From NCBI RefSeq assembly GCF_010868145.1, contig NZ_JAAGUY010000032.1, forward strand, positions 1 to 52,433: 52,433 bases of DNA, read 5' to 3'. The notes under the pieces are model-generated. The model saw nothing but the letters and a program-made list of their open reading frames with translations, made no database searches and was not told the origin of the DNA. This DNA is from Nocardia cyriacigeorgica (lineage in GTDB: Bacteria > Actinomycetota > Actinomycetes > Mycobacteriales > Mycobacteriaceae). Shown here in pieces: positions 9,126-16,876 of the stretch. A program made the translations under genes and the position numbers. Each line of letters starts with the position of its first letter. The stretch's first letter is position 1.

Positions 9126-9842
9126 TTACTTCTGGCCCTTCATGTTCTCGTCGGTCCACTTGGTCGTGCCGGGCTCTGCCTGCAGAGTGTTGATCAGATC
9201 CATGCCGGTGATGGCCAGCGCAGGGCCACCCACCGCGACAGTGCCGAGGATGCCGCCGATACCCGCACCTGCGATCGCGGCCGGAATGCAGCCGACGCCG
9301 AGGAACGGCAGGCCGAGGATGCAGCCGATGACACCACCGGCGATCACGCCGACCGCGGTGCCGAGGAAGCCGCCGACCGCGGTAGCGATACCGAACTGGC
9401 TGGCGAACTCGTTCTGGGCGCGCTGGTTCTCGATGGGCGAGGCGACTTCCTTCACGGCGACGTTGACCGTGTTGACTTTGGCCTCAGCCGGAACCGCAGC
9501 CTGGTCGGGGGTCAGTTCGAGGACCTTGCCCTCGTCCTTGACCACCGGCTTCACCGGGACCGCGACGTCGGCGACGTCGAACGCGATCGGCAGCGAGACG
9601 ACCGTGGCACCCTTGCCGTCCTTGATCAGGTAGACGTCGTCCTCTTTGACGTCCTTCGAGGACTTGGCCAGCTCGAATGTGCCGTTCTTGAGGGTGGTGA
9701 CGACGGTCTTGTCGACCAGCTTGACGGAGTAGCTGATGGGCTGCGCCGCCTCGGCAGCGGGTTCAGCGTGGGCCGTGCCGAACCCCATGGCCATCGCGCC
9801 GGTCACCATCGCGGCAATCGCGCTGGACTTGCGGAGTTTCAT
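9126..9842 (-). CDS. Secreted or membrane-inserting protein with glycine-zipper C-terminus, function unknown
   Basis: 238 residues. A Sec signal peptide (MKLRKSSAIAAMVTGAMAMG..., cleavage near AHA|EP) precedes a soluble middle of about 110 residues (ISYSVKLVDKTVVTTLKNG...) rich in Val/Lys. The C-terminal part is a Gly/Ala/Ile-rich hydrophobic stretch (VGGFLGTAVGVIAGGVIGC, GIGGILGTVAVGG) with repeated GxxxG spacing, like glycine-zipper or channel-type segments. Two Cys flank the hydrophobic part (IGCILG, VGCIPA). ATG 9842 is preceded by GGAAACTGA, a weak RBS. It stands alone between its own terminator and a 460-bp divergent promoter region shared with etfD. I do not recognise an assigned function. 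Confidence 0.8.
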   Translation of the reverse strand: MKLRKSSAIAAMVTGAMAMGFGTAHAEPAAEAAQPISYSVKLVDKTVVTTLKNGTFELAKSSKDVKEDDVYLIKDGKGATVVSLPIAFDVADVAVPVKPVVKDEGKVLELTPDQAAVPAEAKVNTVNVAVKEVASPIENQRAQNEFASQFGIATAVGGFLGTAVGVIAGGVIGCILGLPFLGVGCIPAAIAGAGIGGILGTVAVGGPALAITGMDLINTLQAEPGTTKWTDENMKGQK

Positions 9843-10120
9843 TCAGTTTCCAATCCATCATCAGGTTGTCCGTGCGCTGTGAGCCTTCACGCGCGAGCCC
9901 ATTCATTTCGGCCGGCAAGTCCGAAATCCCCTCCGAGCATTGCGAAGACACGCACACAGAACAGAACGCCGTGAGCCTAGTCGAACAAAAGTCCAGATGC
10001 GAGATTCGTTACGCATAGATGCGACCGCGAGTGGGTAAGCCTGTCCTTATTTCATGCAGGGTTACGCATGCCGTTTACGGTGTTGAACAGCCCAGCTTGC
10101 ACATTGACCGAACAGTCTTG

Positions 10121-10136
10121 TGTGAGCTTGATCACA
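10121..10136 (+). promoter_or_regulatory. CRP/GlxR-type binding site upstream of etfD
   Basis: TGTGA-GCTTGA-TCACA is an exact match to the TGTGA-N6-TCACA consensus of CRP, GlxR and Rv3676-family regulators. It lies about 110 bp upstream of the proposed -10 box of etfD, in the 460-bp region (9843-10302) that separates etfD from the divergent secreted-protein gene. The match is visible in the sequence; binding is inference. Confidence 0.65.
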
Positions 10137-10205
10137 ACACGATCCGCGGTCAACCCCCAGGAAGATGGGGCACCACCCGATCACGAATCGTACGCTGGAC
10201 ACCAC

Positions 10206-10225
10206 AAGTTACCGGCGGGTAACTT
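10206..10225 (+). promoter_or_regulatory. Operator palindrome AAGTTACC-GGCG-GGTAACTT in the etfD promoter
   Basis: A perfect 8+8 inverted repeat with a 4-nt spacer, placed just upstream of a -10 candidate (TAGGAT, 10235-10240), so it covers the -35 region and would suit a repressor. Related palindromes occur before fadE5 (49170) and the crotonase gene at 44050, which points to one fatty-acid-responsive regulator. Confidence 0.7.
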
Positions 10226-10234
10226 ACTGGCAGT

Positions 10235-10240
10235 TAGGAT
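10235..10240 (+). promoter_or_regulatory. -10 box of etfD
   Basis: TAGGAT (extended TTAGGATAC) lies 62 nt before ATG 10303 and directly after the operator palindrome. The predicted start is near 10247, leaving a 5' leader of about 55 nt with the RBS GAAAGAAAGG. Confidence 0.5.
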
Positions 10241-10302
10241 ACGAGCCAACCCGAGGCACACCGCCTCGACAGCTCGTGTTGCCTCGAAAGAAAGGTCGCG
10301 AC

Positions 10303-13300
10303 ATGAATGCCCTGACAATCACGCTGGGCACGATTGGGGCGGCGCTCAGCCTCCTGTGTTGGGTGTCGTTCTTAGGCGGCGCCGGAAATATCGTGCGTAC
10401 CGTCATGGTCGGCCAGTCCGCGCCGGATCGGTGGCGGCCGTTCTTTCCGCGCTTCAAGCAGATGATCGTGGAGTTCATCGCGCATACGCGCATGAACAAA
10501 TTCCGCACCGTCGGCTGGGCGCACTGGCTGGTCATGATCGGCTTCTTGGCTGGCGCACAGTTCTGGTTCATGGCCTACGGCCAGACCTTCGAACCCACCT
10601 GGTCGTGGCCGCTGATCGGTGAAACCTGGTGGTTCCACCTTGGCGACGAGATCCTCGGCGTCGGCACCGTCGTCGGCATCGTGGCGCTGATGATCATCCG
10701 CCAGCTCAATCACCCGCGGCTGCCGGAGCGGCTGTCGCGTTTCAGCGGTTCGAAGTTCGGCCCCGCCTACTTCGTCGAGTGGGTCGTGCTCTCCGAGGGC
10801 ATCGGCATGGTGCTGGTGAAGGCGGGCGTGCTGTCGCTGCACGGCCACTCCAGCTGGACCGACCCGGTCACCGGACAGATCGCCAAGGTGATCCCGGCCA
10901 ATGTCACGCTGATCTCGATCTTCGCGTTCGTCAAGCTGATGTCCGGCATGGTCTGGCTGTTCGTGGTCGGCCGCAACATCACCTGGGGTGTGGCCTGGCA
11001 CCGCTTCTCGGCTTTCCCGAACATCTACTTCAAGCGTGAAGACGATGGCGGCGTCGCTCTTGGTGCGGCCAAGCCGATGATGTCGAAGGGCAAGGCCCTT
11101 GACATGGAGAACGTCGACCCCGATACCGACACGTTGGGTGCCGGCCGGATCGAGGACTTCTCGTGGAAGGGTTGGCTGGACTTCACCACCTGCACCGAGT
11201 GTGGTCGCTGCCAATCGCAGTGCCCGGCCTGGAATACCGGTAAACCGCTCTCGCCCAAACTGTTGATCATGTCGCTGCGTGACCACGGTTATGCGAAGGC
11301 GCCGTACCTGTTGGCCGGTGGCCGCAAGGACATGGGTGGCGACGAGGTCGGTCTGGTCGATGCCGAGGGCACGCCGGACGAGGCCGCCCTGGCCAAGATC
11401 TCCGAGGCCGCCCGCGCAGAGGCCGAGCGTCCGCTGGTCGGTGCCGAGGATGTCAACGGCATCATCGACCCCGAGGTGCTGTGGAGCTGCACCACCTGCG
11501 GTGCGTGCGTCGAGCAGTGCCCGGTCGATATCGAGCACGTCGACCACATCATCGATATGCGCCGCTACCAGGTGCTCATCGAGTCGGAGTTCCCGTCCGA
11601 GCTCGCGGGTCTGTTCAAGAACCTGGAGAACAAGGGCAACCCGTGGGGTCAGAACGCCAAGGACCGGCTCAACTGGATCAACGAGCTCGACTTCGACATT
11701 CCGGTCTTCGGTAAGGACGCCGACAGCTTCGACGGCTACGACTACCTGTTCTGGGTCGGTTGTGCCGGCGCCTACGAAGACCGCGCCAAGAAGACCACCA
11801 AGGCCGTGGCCGAGCTGCTGGCCACCGCGGGCGTGAAGTTCATGGTGCTGGGTCAGGAAGAGACCTGCACCGGTGACTCGGCGCGTCGTGCGGGCAACGA
11901 GTTCCTGTTCCAGCAGCTGGCGCAGCAGAACATCGAGCTGCTCGACTCGGTCTTCGAGGGTGTCGAGCAGCGCAAGAAGAAGATCGTGGTCACCTGTGCG
12001 CACTGCTTCAACGCGCTCAACAACGAGTACCCGCAGGTTGGTGGCACCTATGAGGTGGTGCACCACACCCAGCTGCTGAACCGGCTGGTGCGGCAGAAGC
12101 AGCTGGTGCCGGTGGCGTCGGTGTCGCAGAACGTCACCTACCACGACCCCTGCTACCTCGGTCGCCACAACAAGGTCTACAACGCACCGCGTGAGTTGAT
12201 GGAGGCCTCGGGCTCGAACCTGGTCGAGATGCCGCGCCACGGCGAACGTTCCATGTGCTGTGGTGCCGGTGGTGCCCGCATGTGGATGGAAGAACAGCTC
12301 GGCAAGCGCATCAATATCGACCGCGTGGACGAGGCGCTGACCACCAACCCGGCCAAGATCGCCACCGGCTGCCCGTTCTGCCGCGTCATGCTCACCGACG
12401 GTGTGACCGCACGTCAGGAAGACGGCAAGGGCGAGGGTGTCGAGGTCGTCGATGTCGCCCAGCTGATGCTCGATGCCATCGAGCGGGTCGAACCGGCCAC
12501 GCTGACCGAGAAACTGACCGTCATCCAGGAACCCAAGGCCGAACCCGAGCCGGAACCCGAACCCGAGCCCGCACCGGTGGCCGAAGCCGCCACCGCGGCG
12601 GCGAAGGCCGCACCCACCGGTGGTGGCCTGGCCATGAAGGGCCCGGCCAAGGCGCCCGGCAAGGGACTCGGCATGAAGGGCGCCGCCAAGGCACCGGGCG
12701 CGAAGGCCGAGGCTGCTCCGGCCGCCGAAGCAGAAGCCGCGGCTCCGGCCCCGGCCAAGGGTCTTGGCATGAAGGGCGCCGCCAAGGCACCCGGCGGCAA
12801 GGGCCTGGCCATGAAGGGTGCGGCGAAGGCACCCGGCGCCAAGGCGGAGGCTCCCGCCGAGGCCGCCGCCGAGGCTCCCTCGGCACCGCCGGTCAAGGGT
12901 CTTGGCATGAAGGGCGCCGCCAAGGCACCCGGCGGCAAGGGCCTGGCCATGAAGGGTGCGGCGAAGGCACCCGGCGCGAAGGCTCCGGCTGCTCCCGATG
13001 CGGAAGCTGTGACCGAGACCGCCGAGCCGGGTACCGAAACGGCTTCGGCTCCCACCGAAACCAAGCCGACCGTCGCCGCCAAGGGCCTCGCCATGAAGTC
13101 GGGCTTCAAGCGTCCGGGACCGAAGGCACCCGGCGCCAAGGCAGCGGCGGCGGAATCGACGTCTGCCGCAACCGCGTCGGAAGAGACTTCCGCCCCGGCC
13201 ACGGCCGAATCGGCTTCCGCACCTGCCGAGCGAGCCGCCACCGAATCGGCCTCGGCACCTGCCGAATCCATGCCGACTGTGGCTGCCAAGGGCCTCGCCA

Positions 13301-13560
13301 TGAAGTCCGGGTTCAAGCGTCCGGGACCGAAGGCTCCCGGCGCCAAGGCACCCGCGGCGGACCCGGCTACGGCCGAGGGGGCTGCGGCCGAATCCGCTTC
13401 GGCTGCGGCGGAAACGGCGACGGCGACCACCGCAACGGAATCCGCCGAGGCACCGGCCCCCGCGAATGGCAATGGCGCACCGGATGCGCCGCTGCCCACC
13501 GCCAAGCCGGGCGGCCTCGGATTCAAGTCCGGTGCGAAGGCGCCGGGCAAGAAGAACTGA
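10303..13560 (+). CDS. etfD: EtfD-type membrane iron-sulfur oxidoreductase with repeat tail
   Basis: 1085 residues. Five N-terminal transmembrane helices (first 3-28, last about 200-222) form the b-type/NarI-like membrane part. Two 4Fe-4S motifs follow, CTECGRCQSQCP (from residue 297) and CTTCGACVEQCP (from 396). Two cysteine-rich CCG domains come next (CAHC near 565, CCGAGGARMW near 652, GCPFC later). M. tuberculosis EtfD (Rv0338c) passes electrons from acyl-CoA dehydrogenases, via EtfBA, to menaquinone and is needed for beta-oxidation. The last 310 residues are nine copies of a K-G-L-(G/A)-M-K...K-(A/R)-P-G unit separated by Ala/Glu/Pro spacers. ATG 10303 has the RBS GAAAGAAAGG; the frame opens at 10165 but that part has no RBS. 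The gene stands alone, with a terminator at 13586. Confidence 0.9.
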   Translation: MNALTITLGTIGAALSLLCWVSFLGGAGNIVRTVMVGQSAPDRWRPFFPRFKQMIVEFIAHTRMNKFRTVGWAHWLVMIGFLAGAQFWFMAYGQTFEPTWSWPLIGETWWFHLGDEILGVGTVVGIVALMIIRQLNHPRLPERLSRFSGSKFGPAYFVEWVVLSEGIGMVLVKAGVLSLHGHSSWTDPVTGQIAKVIPANVTLISIFAFVKLMSGMVWLFVVGRNITWGVAWHRFSAFPNIYFKREDDGGVALGAAKPMMSKGKALDMENVDPDTDTLGAGRIEDFSWKGWLDFTTCTECGRCQSQCPAWNTGKPLSPKLLIMSLRDHGYAKAPYLLAGGRKDMGGDEVGLVDAEGTPDEAALAKISEAARAEAERPLVGAEDVNGIIDPEVLWSCTTCGACVEQCPVDIEHVDHIIDMRRYQVLIESEFPSELAGLFKNLENKGNPWGQNAKDRLNWINELDFDIPVFGKDADSFDGYDYLFWVGCAGAYEDRAKKTTKAVAELLATAGVKFMVLGQEETCTGDSARRAGNEFLFQQLAQQNIELLDSVFEGVEQRKKKIVVTCAHCFNALNNEYPQVGGTYEVVHHTQLLNRLVRQKQLVPVASVSQNVTYHDPCYLGRHNKVYNAPRELMEASGSNLVEMPRHGERSMCCGAGGARMWMEEQLGKRINIDRVDEALTTNPAKIATGCPFCRVMLTDGVTARQEDGKGEGVEVVDVAQLMLDAIERVEPATLTEKLTVIQEPKAEPEPEPEPEPAPVAEAATAAAKAAPTGGGLAMKGPAKAPGKGLGMKGAAKAPGAKAEAAPAAEAEAAAPAPAKGLGMKGAAKAPGGKGLAMKGAAKAPGAKAEAPAEAAAEAPSAPPVKGLGMKGAAKAPGGKGLAMKGAAKAPGAKAPAAPDAEAVTETAEPGTETASAPTETKPTVAAKGLAMKSGFKRPGPKAPGAKAAAAESTSAATASEETSAPATAESASAPAERAATESASAPAESMPTVAAKGLAMKSGFKRPGPKAPGAKAPAADPATAEGAAAESASAAAETATATTATESAEAPAPANGNGAPDAPLPTAKPGGLGFKSGAKAPGKKN
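12756..12977 (+). repeat. Exact 84-bp direct repeat inside etfD (12756-12839 and 12894-12977)
   Basis: The two copies, 138 bp apart, encode KGLGMKGAAKAPGG then KGLAMKGAAKAPGA. Identity at every third base indicates recent duplication or gene conversion rather than protein-level selection alone. Two further, less similar units (KSGFKRPGPKAPGAK) lie near 13081 and 13291. Confidence 0.9.
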
Positions 13561-13585
13561 ACAAACACATCTGAATAGGCATGAT

Positions 13586-13618
13586 TCGACCCGGGTCCCG
13601 TACGGCGGCCCGGGTCGA
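13586..13618 (+). terminator. Terminator of etfD
   Basis: 10-bp arms TCGACCCGGG (13586-13595) and CCCGGGTCGA (13609-13618) with a 13-nt loop, 25 nt after the etfD stop codon. Confidence 0.75.
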
Positions 13619-13663
13619 GTCGTCTCAGCGACCCGCGAAATCCGCGGGCCGAGAGGGGAGCTG

Positions 13664-14437
13664 ATGACCATGAGTACTGTTCTGATCACCGGTGGCACCG
13701 GAGCGCTCGGCAAGCTGATCGCCGAGCGTTTACGTTCGACCGATCACGAGATCCGAGTATTGTCCCGGCGGCCGGGCGCGGGCACGCACGTGGGCGACCT
13801 TCAGACCGGCGCTGGTGTCGCCGAAGCGGCGGCGGGCGCCGATCTGATCGTGCACGCCGCCACCGATTTCCGGGCCTCTGGCCGCCATGACCTACGGCAA
13901 ACCGACAATCTGCTCGCGGCCGCTCGCGATGCCCGGCACCTGCTGTACGTGTCGATCGTCGGCATCAATCGAATTCCCCTCGCGTACTACCAGCGGAAAC
14001 TGGACTGCGAACGATTGATCATCGACAGCGGCGTCCCGCACACCATCCTGCGTGCCACCCAGTTCCACGAACTCATCGCCTTCATCCTCGGCACCGTCGA
14101 CCGCTGGCCAGTCGCACCCCTGCCCCTCGATTTCCGCTTCCAACCCGTCGCCGCCGCCGACGTCGCCACCAGGGTCACGGAGCTGATCGCAGGCGCCCCG
14201 CTCGGCCGCGCCCCCGACTTCGGCGGCCCCGAACTCTTCACCCTCGCCCAGCTCACCGACACCTGGCGCGCCGCGTACGGTCGCCCGCGCCACCCAATTC
14301 GGATCCCCATCCCAGGCCGCGCCGCACGTGCCTATCGCGCCGGCAGCAACACCTGCCCCGACCACCGCGACGGCAAACAAACCTGGGCCGAGTACCTCGC
14401 AGCACACCCCGCCACCGCCTACCGACTCCGCGGCTGA
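13664..14437 (+). CDS. NmrA-like/atypical SDR NAD(P)-binding oxidoreductase
   Basis: 257 residues with an N-terminal Rossmann motif, VLITGGTGALGKLIAERL, and the HAATDF segment typical of atypical short-chain dehydrogenases. Later it has YVSIVGINRIPLAYYQRKL, which carries a Tyr-x-x-x-Lys-like pair, and VPHTILRATQFHELI, a strong signature of the NmrA/azoreductase-like branch. ATG 13664 is 5 nt after GAGGGGAG; a second ATG at 13670 is further away. Such proteins act as NAD(P)H sensors, isomerases or reductases; no specific substrate can be read from the sequence. It is separated from etfD by a terminator. Confidence 0.85.
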   Translation: MTMSTVLITGGTGALGKLIAERLRSTDHEIRVLSRRPGAGTHVGDLQTGAGVAEAAAGADLIVHAATDFRASGRHDLRQTDNLLAAARDARHLLYVSIVGINRIPLAYYQRKLDCERLIIDSGVPHTILRATQFHELIAFILGTVDRWPVAPLPLDFRFQPVAAADVATRVTELIAGAPLGRAPDFGGPELFTLAQLTDTWRAAYGRPRHPIRIPIPGRAARAYRAGSNTCPDHRDGKQTWAEYLAAHPATAYRLRG

Positions 14438-14503
14438 AACACCGCGAGTGGCACCTCACTGCGGCGCGCGAGATTCGTCTTCGGGATCGGTCAATCGCAT
14501 CGC

Positions 14504-15301
14504 TCAGCGAGTCATGAACCCGCCGACAACATCCGCGTACTGCGCGGGGTGCGTCTCGTGTGGAATGTGCCCGGTGCCAGGCAATGTCCGCACCTCGGCT
14601 CCGTCGATAGCCTCGGCAACACGCGCGCTGATCGTTGCGAAGAACGGCGGACTCTGGTCGCCCTGAGTCAACAGGACCGGGAACCCGACCTCGCTCAGGG
14701 CGGCGAGGTCGATCTCGGCCCAGTGCGGATCATGTTGCTCGCCGGCAAAGGTATGGGCGTTGATGATCATCGACAACTGCTCATCGCTCGACATCAGCTC
14801 CCACGCGCCAGGACCGAGGGCGACGTTGTCGACGAAGGTGCGGGCCGCGGCTTTGAACTCACACCCGTCGATCAACCGCAATACGGTTCCGATGACACCA
14901 CCGGCTGCGACGACCACCGGGTCATCCGGCGCGAGCGAAATCAACGGTGGCTCATGCACGCAGAGAGTGCGGAAGAGTTCCGGCCGCCTGGCGGCCAAAC
15001 CTAACGCTATCGAAGCTCCGAACGAATTGCCCACCACGTTCGCCGGCGCGAGCTCGAGCACACCGATCAACTCCGCGAGATCATCTTCATCATCGCGGCG
15101 CGTCCCGGACCCGGAGCCTTCTGAACTGCCGGTGTGACCACGTCGGTCATAGCTGAATACCCGAAAGTTTCGCGCCAGATCTTGCTCGACGAGTTCCCAT
15201 ACGCGCCGGCTGTCCCAACTCCCGTGTACCAGCACAAGAGGATCACCGCTGCCCGATTCCTCGACGAGCAGCCGCACCCCATTGACCTCGACGAGGGCCA
15301 T
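14504..15301 (-). CDS. Alpha/beta hydrolase
   Basis: 265 residues with the classical hydrolase order: oxyanion HGSWD (near residue 26), the nucleophile elbow GNSFGAS (Ser near 93), a likely acid in LLTQGDQSP and a C-terminal His in GTGHIPHETHP. The start ATG 15301 gives MALVEVNGVRLLVEESG, the usual first strand. It reads toward the NmrA-like gene and ends 66 bp from it. No lid features identify a substrate; esterase or hydrolase of a small molecule is the most that can be said. Confidence 0.85.
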   Translation of the reverse strand: MALVEVNGVRLLVEESGSGDPLVLVHGSWDSRRVWELVEQDLARNFRVFSYDRRGHTGSSEGSGSGTRRDDEDDLAELIGVLELAPANVVGNSFGASIALGLAARRPELFRTLCVHEPPLISLAPDDPVVVAAGGVIGTVLRLIDGCEFKAAARTFVDNVALGPGAWELMSSDEQLSMIINAHTFAGEQHDPHWAEIDLAALSEVGFPVLLTQGDQSPPFFATISARVAEAIDGAEVRTLPGTGHIPHETHPAQYADVVGGFMTR

Positions 15302-15555
15302 CGGCGAATTTTATCACTTCCGGGGATACAAAGCCCCTCTGAACAGCTGATTTACCCGCGAGCCTTGCGTTATGCGAGGTCTGCCGGGTGGCATTCGACC
15401 AGGCGGCGGCCTATTGGCTACCGGCGCCCTGCGGGGGGCATCCCGGGATGCGGCACCGGCACGGCCATGAAGTCAGCGTGCCAAAACCCGCCTGGCGGTT
15501 CGGGCGGGCAGGTGCGAGCGCGCCGCACGCCAACCTGATGGCATATGCCTTCAGT
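15302..15555. other. Intergenic region before the acyl-CoA dehydrogenase pair
   Basis: No convincing gene. It contains TTTACCCGCGAG (15351-15362), which shares 11 bases with a degenerate half-site upstream of fadE5 (49197-49207). This may be a weak binding site for the same regulator, but it lacks a second arm. Confidence 0.35.
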
Positions 15556-15584
15556 TTGACTCCGTGCGAGAATTGCGGATAACT
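15556..15584 (+). promoter_or_regulatory. Promoter of the acyl-CoA dehydrogenase pair
   Basis: TTGACT (15556-15561), a 17-bp spacer and ATAACT (15579-15584) form a good sigma-70-like promoter. The predicted start is near 15591, where an ATG is present, 56 nt before the RBS-preceded start of the dehydrogenase gene. Confidence 0.6.
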
Positions 15585-15646
15585 TCTCTCATGGGTGCCC
15601 GGTTCGCGGGCGCTGCGGCGACGATGCACAGCCCTCGGGAGTATGG

Positions 15647-16876
15647 ATGGATTTCGACTGGTCGGAGGCCGACTCGGCCTTTCGGGACGAGGTGCGGGGA
15701 TTCCTGCGAGACAACCTGACGCCGGAGTTGCGGGCTGCCGGGCGCTTGGCAACGAGCGTTTATCCCGACCATGAGGCCAGCATGCGGTGGCAGCAGACTC
15801 TGCACGAGCGTGGCTGGGCCGCGCCGAGCTGGCCGGTGGAGCACGGCGGCTGCGATTGGACCCTGACCCAGCACTACATCTTCAACCGCGAACTGGCGTT
15901 GGCCGGTGCGCCGCCGCTGTCGCCGATGGGCATCCGAATGGTGGCGCCGGGCATCATCGCCTTCGGCACGCCGGAACAGAAGGACTTCTTTCTGTCCGGC
16001 ATCCTCACCGGCGAGGTGTTCTTCTGCCAGGGCTACTCCGAACCCGAAGCCGGTTCCGACCTCGCGTCGCTGACCATGAGCGCCGTCGAGGACGGTGAGG
16101 ACTTCATCTGCAATGGCAGCAAGATCTGGACAACCCACGCCACCGAGGCGAACTGGATCTTCTGCCTGGTCCGCACATCGCGCACCGGTAAGAAGCAGCA
16201 GGGCATCACCTTCCTGCTCATCGATATGACCACGCCGGGCATCGAGGTAAGGCCGCTGGTCATGACCTCGGGCGAGCAGGTGCAGAACCAGGTGTTCTTC
16301 GACAACGTCCGGGTCCCCAAGAGCAACGTGCTCGGCCGGGTCGATGAGGGGTGGTCGGTCGCCAAGTACGTGCTGGTGCACGAACGCGGCGGCGCGGCGG
16401 CTCCGGCATTGCAGGTCATGGCGCAGGATCTGGCCGAGGCAGCGGCCGAACAGCCTGGCCCGGACGGGGAGCCACTCATCGACGATCCCGGATTCGCCGC
16501 GCAGCTGGCCGATGCCCGCATCCGCGCCGATGTGCTCGAGATCCTCGAATACCGGACGATCTCGGCGTTGGCCCAGGGTCGAGACCCGGGCCCGGCCTCG
16601 TCCATGCTCAAGATCCTGGCCACCGAACTGAGCCAGCAGCTCACCGAACTGGCGCTGCTGGCGGCCGGGCCGCGCGGTCGCGCCTACCAGCCGCACGCCA
16701 CCAAACCGGGTGGCCCGATCGCCGAGTTCACGCCACCGGCCGACGGCTATCACAGCGGTCCGCAGTGGCAGGCCGTCGCGCCGCTGCGCTATTTCAACGA
16801 CCGCGCCGGTTCGATCTATGCCGGTAGCAATGAAATTCAGCGGAACATTCTCGCCAAGGCAGCATTGGGGCTCTGA
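15647..16876 (+). CDS. Acyl-CoA dehydrogenase, catalytic (alpha) subunit of a heteromeric pair
   Basis: 409 residues of the acyl-CoA dehydrogenase fold. The N-terminal helical part leads to GYSEPEAGSDLAS (FAD/substrate loop), the beta domain ends at VFFDNVRVPKSNVLG, and the C-terminal helices end in IYAGSNEIQRNILAKAALG (FAD contact). The glutamate found in medium-chain enzymes at Y-E-G-T is replaced here (Y-A-G-S). Glu246 in LVHERGG instead occupies the helix G position used as catalytic base in isovaleryl-type and FadE/ChsE enzymes. ATG 15647 has GGGAG 5 nt upstream. The stop shares one base with the ATG of the next gene, as in the alpha2-beta2 FadE pairs of actinobacteria that act on sterol side chains or other bulky acyl-CoAs. 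Confidence 0.88.
   Translation: MDFDWSEADSAFRDEVRGFLRDNLTPELRAAGRLATSVYPDHEASMRWQQTLHERGWAAPSWPVEHGGCDWTLTQHYIFNRELALAGAPPLSPMGIRMVAPGIIAFGTPEQKDFFLSGILTGEVFFCQGYSEPEAGSDLASLTMSAVEDGEDFICNGSKIWTTHATEANWIFCLVRTSRTGKKQQGITFLLIDMTTPGIEVRPLVMTSGEQVQNQVFFDNVRVPKSNVLGRVDEGWSVAKYVLVHERGGAAAPALQVMAQDLAEAAAEQPGPDGEPLIDDPGFAAQLADARIRADVLEILEYRTISALAQGRDPGPASSMLKILATELSQQLTELALLAAGPRGRAYQPHATKPGGPIAEFTPPADGYHSGPQWQAVAPLRYFNDRAGSIYAGSNEIQRNILAKAALGL

Noticed and set aside
12610..13400. Direct repeats resembling a CRISPR array
   Set aside because: The repeats are in frame, vary with codon phase and encode the KGLxMK units of EtfD.
10372..13713. A 1113-codon open frame on the minus strand opposite etfD
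   Set aside because: It is antisense to a well-recognised gene and its Gly/Arg-rich sequence follows from the GC-rich third codon positions. No domain is visible and its start lies in the next gene's leader.
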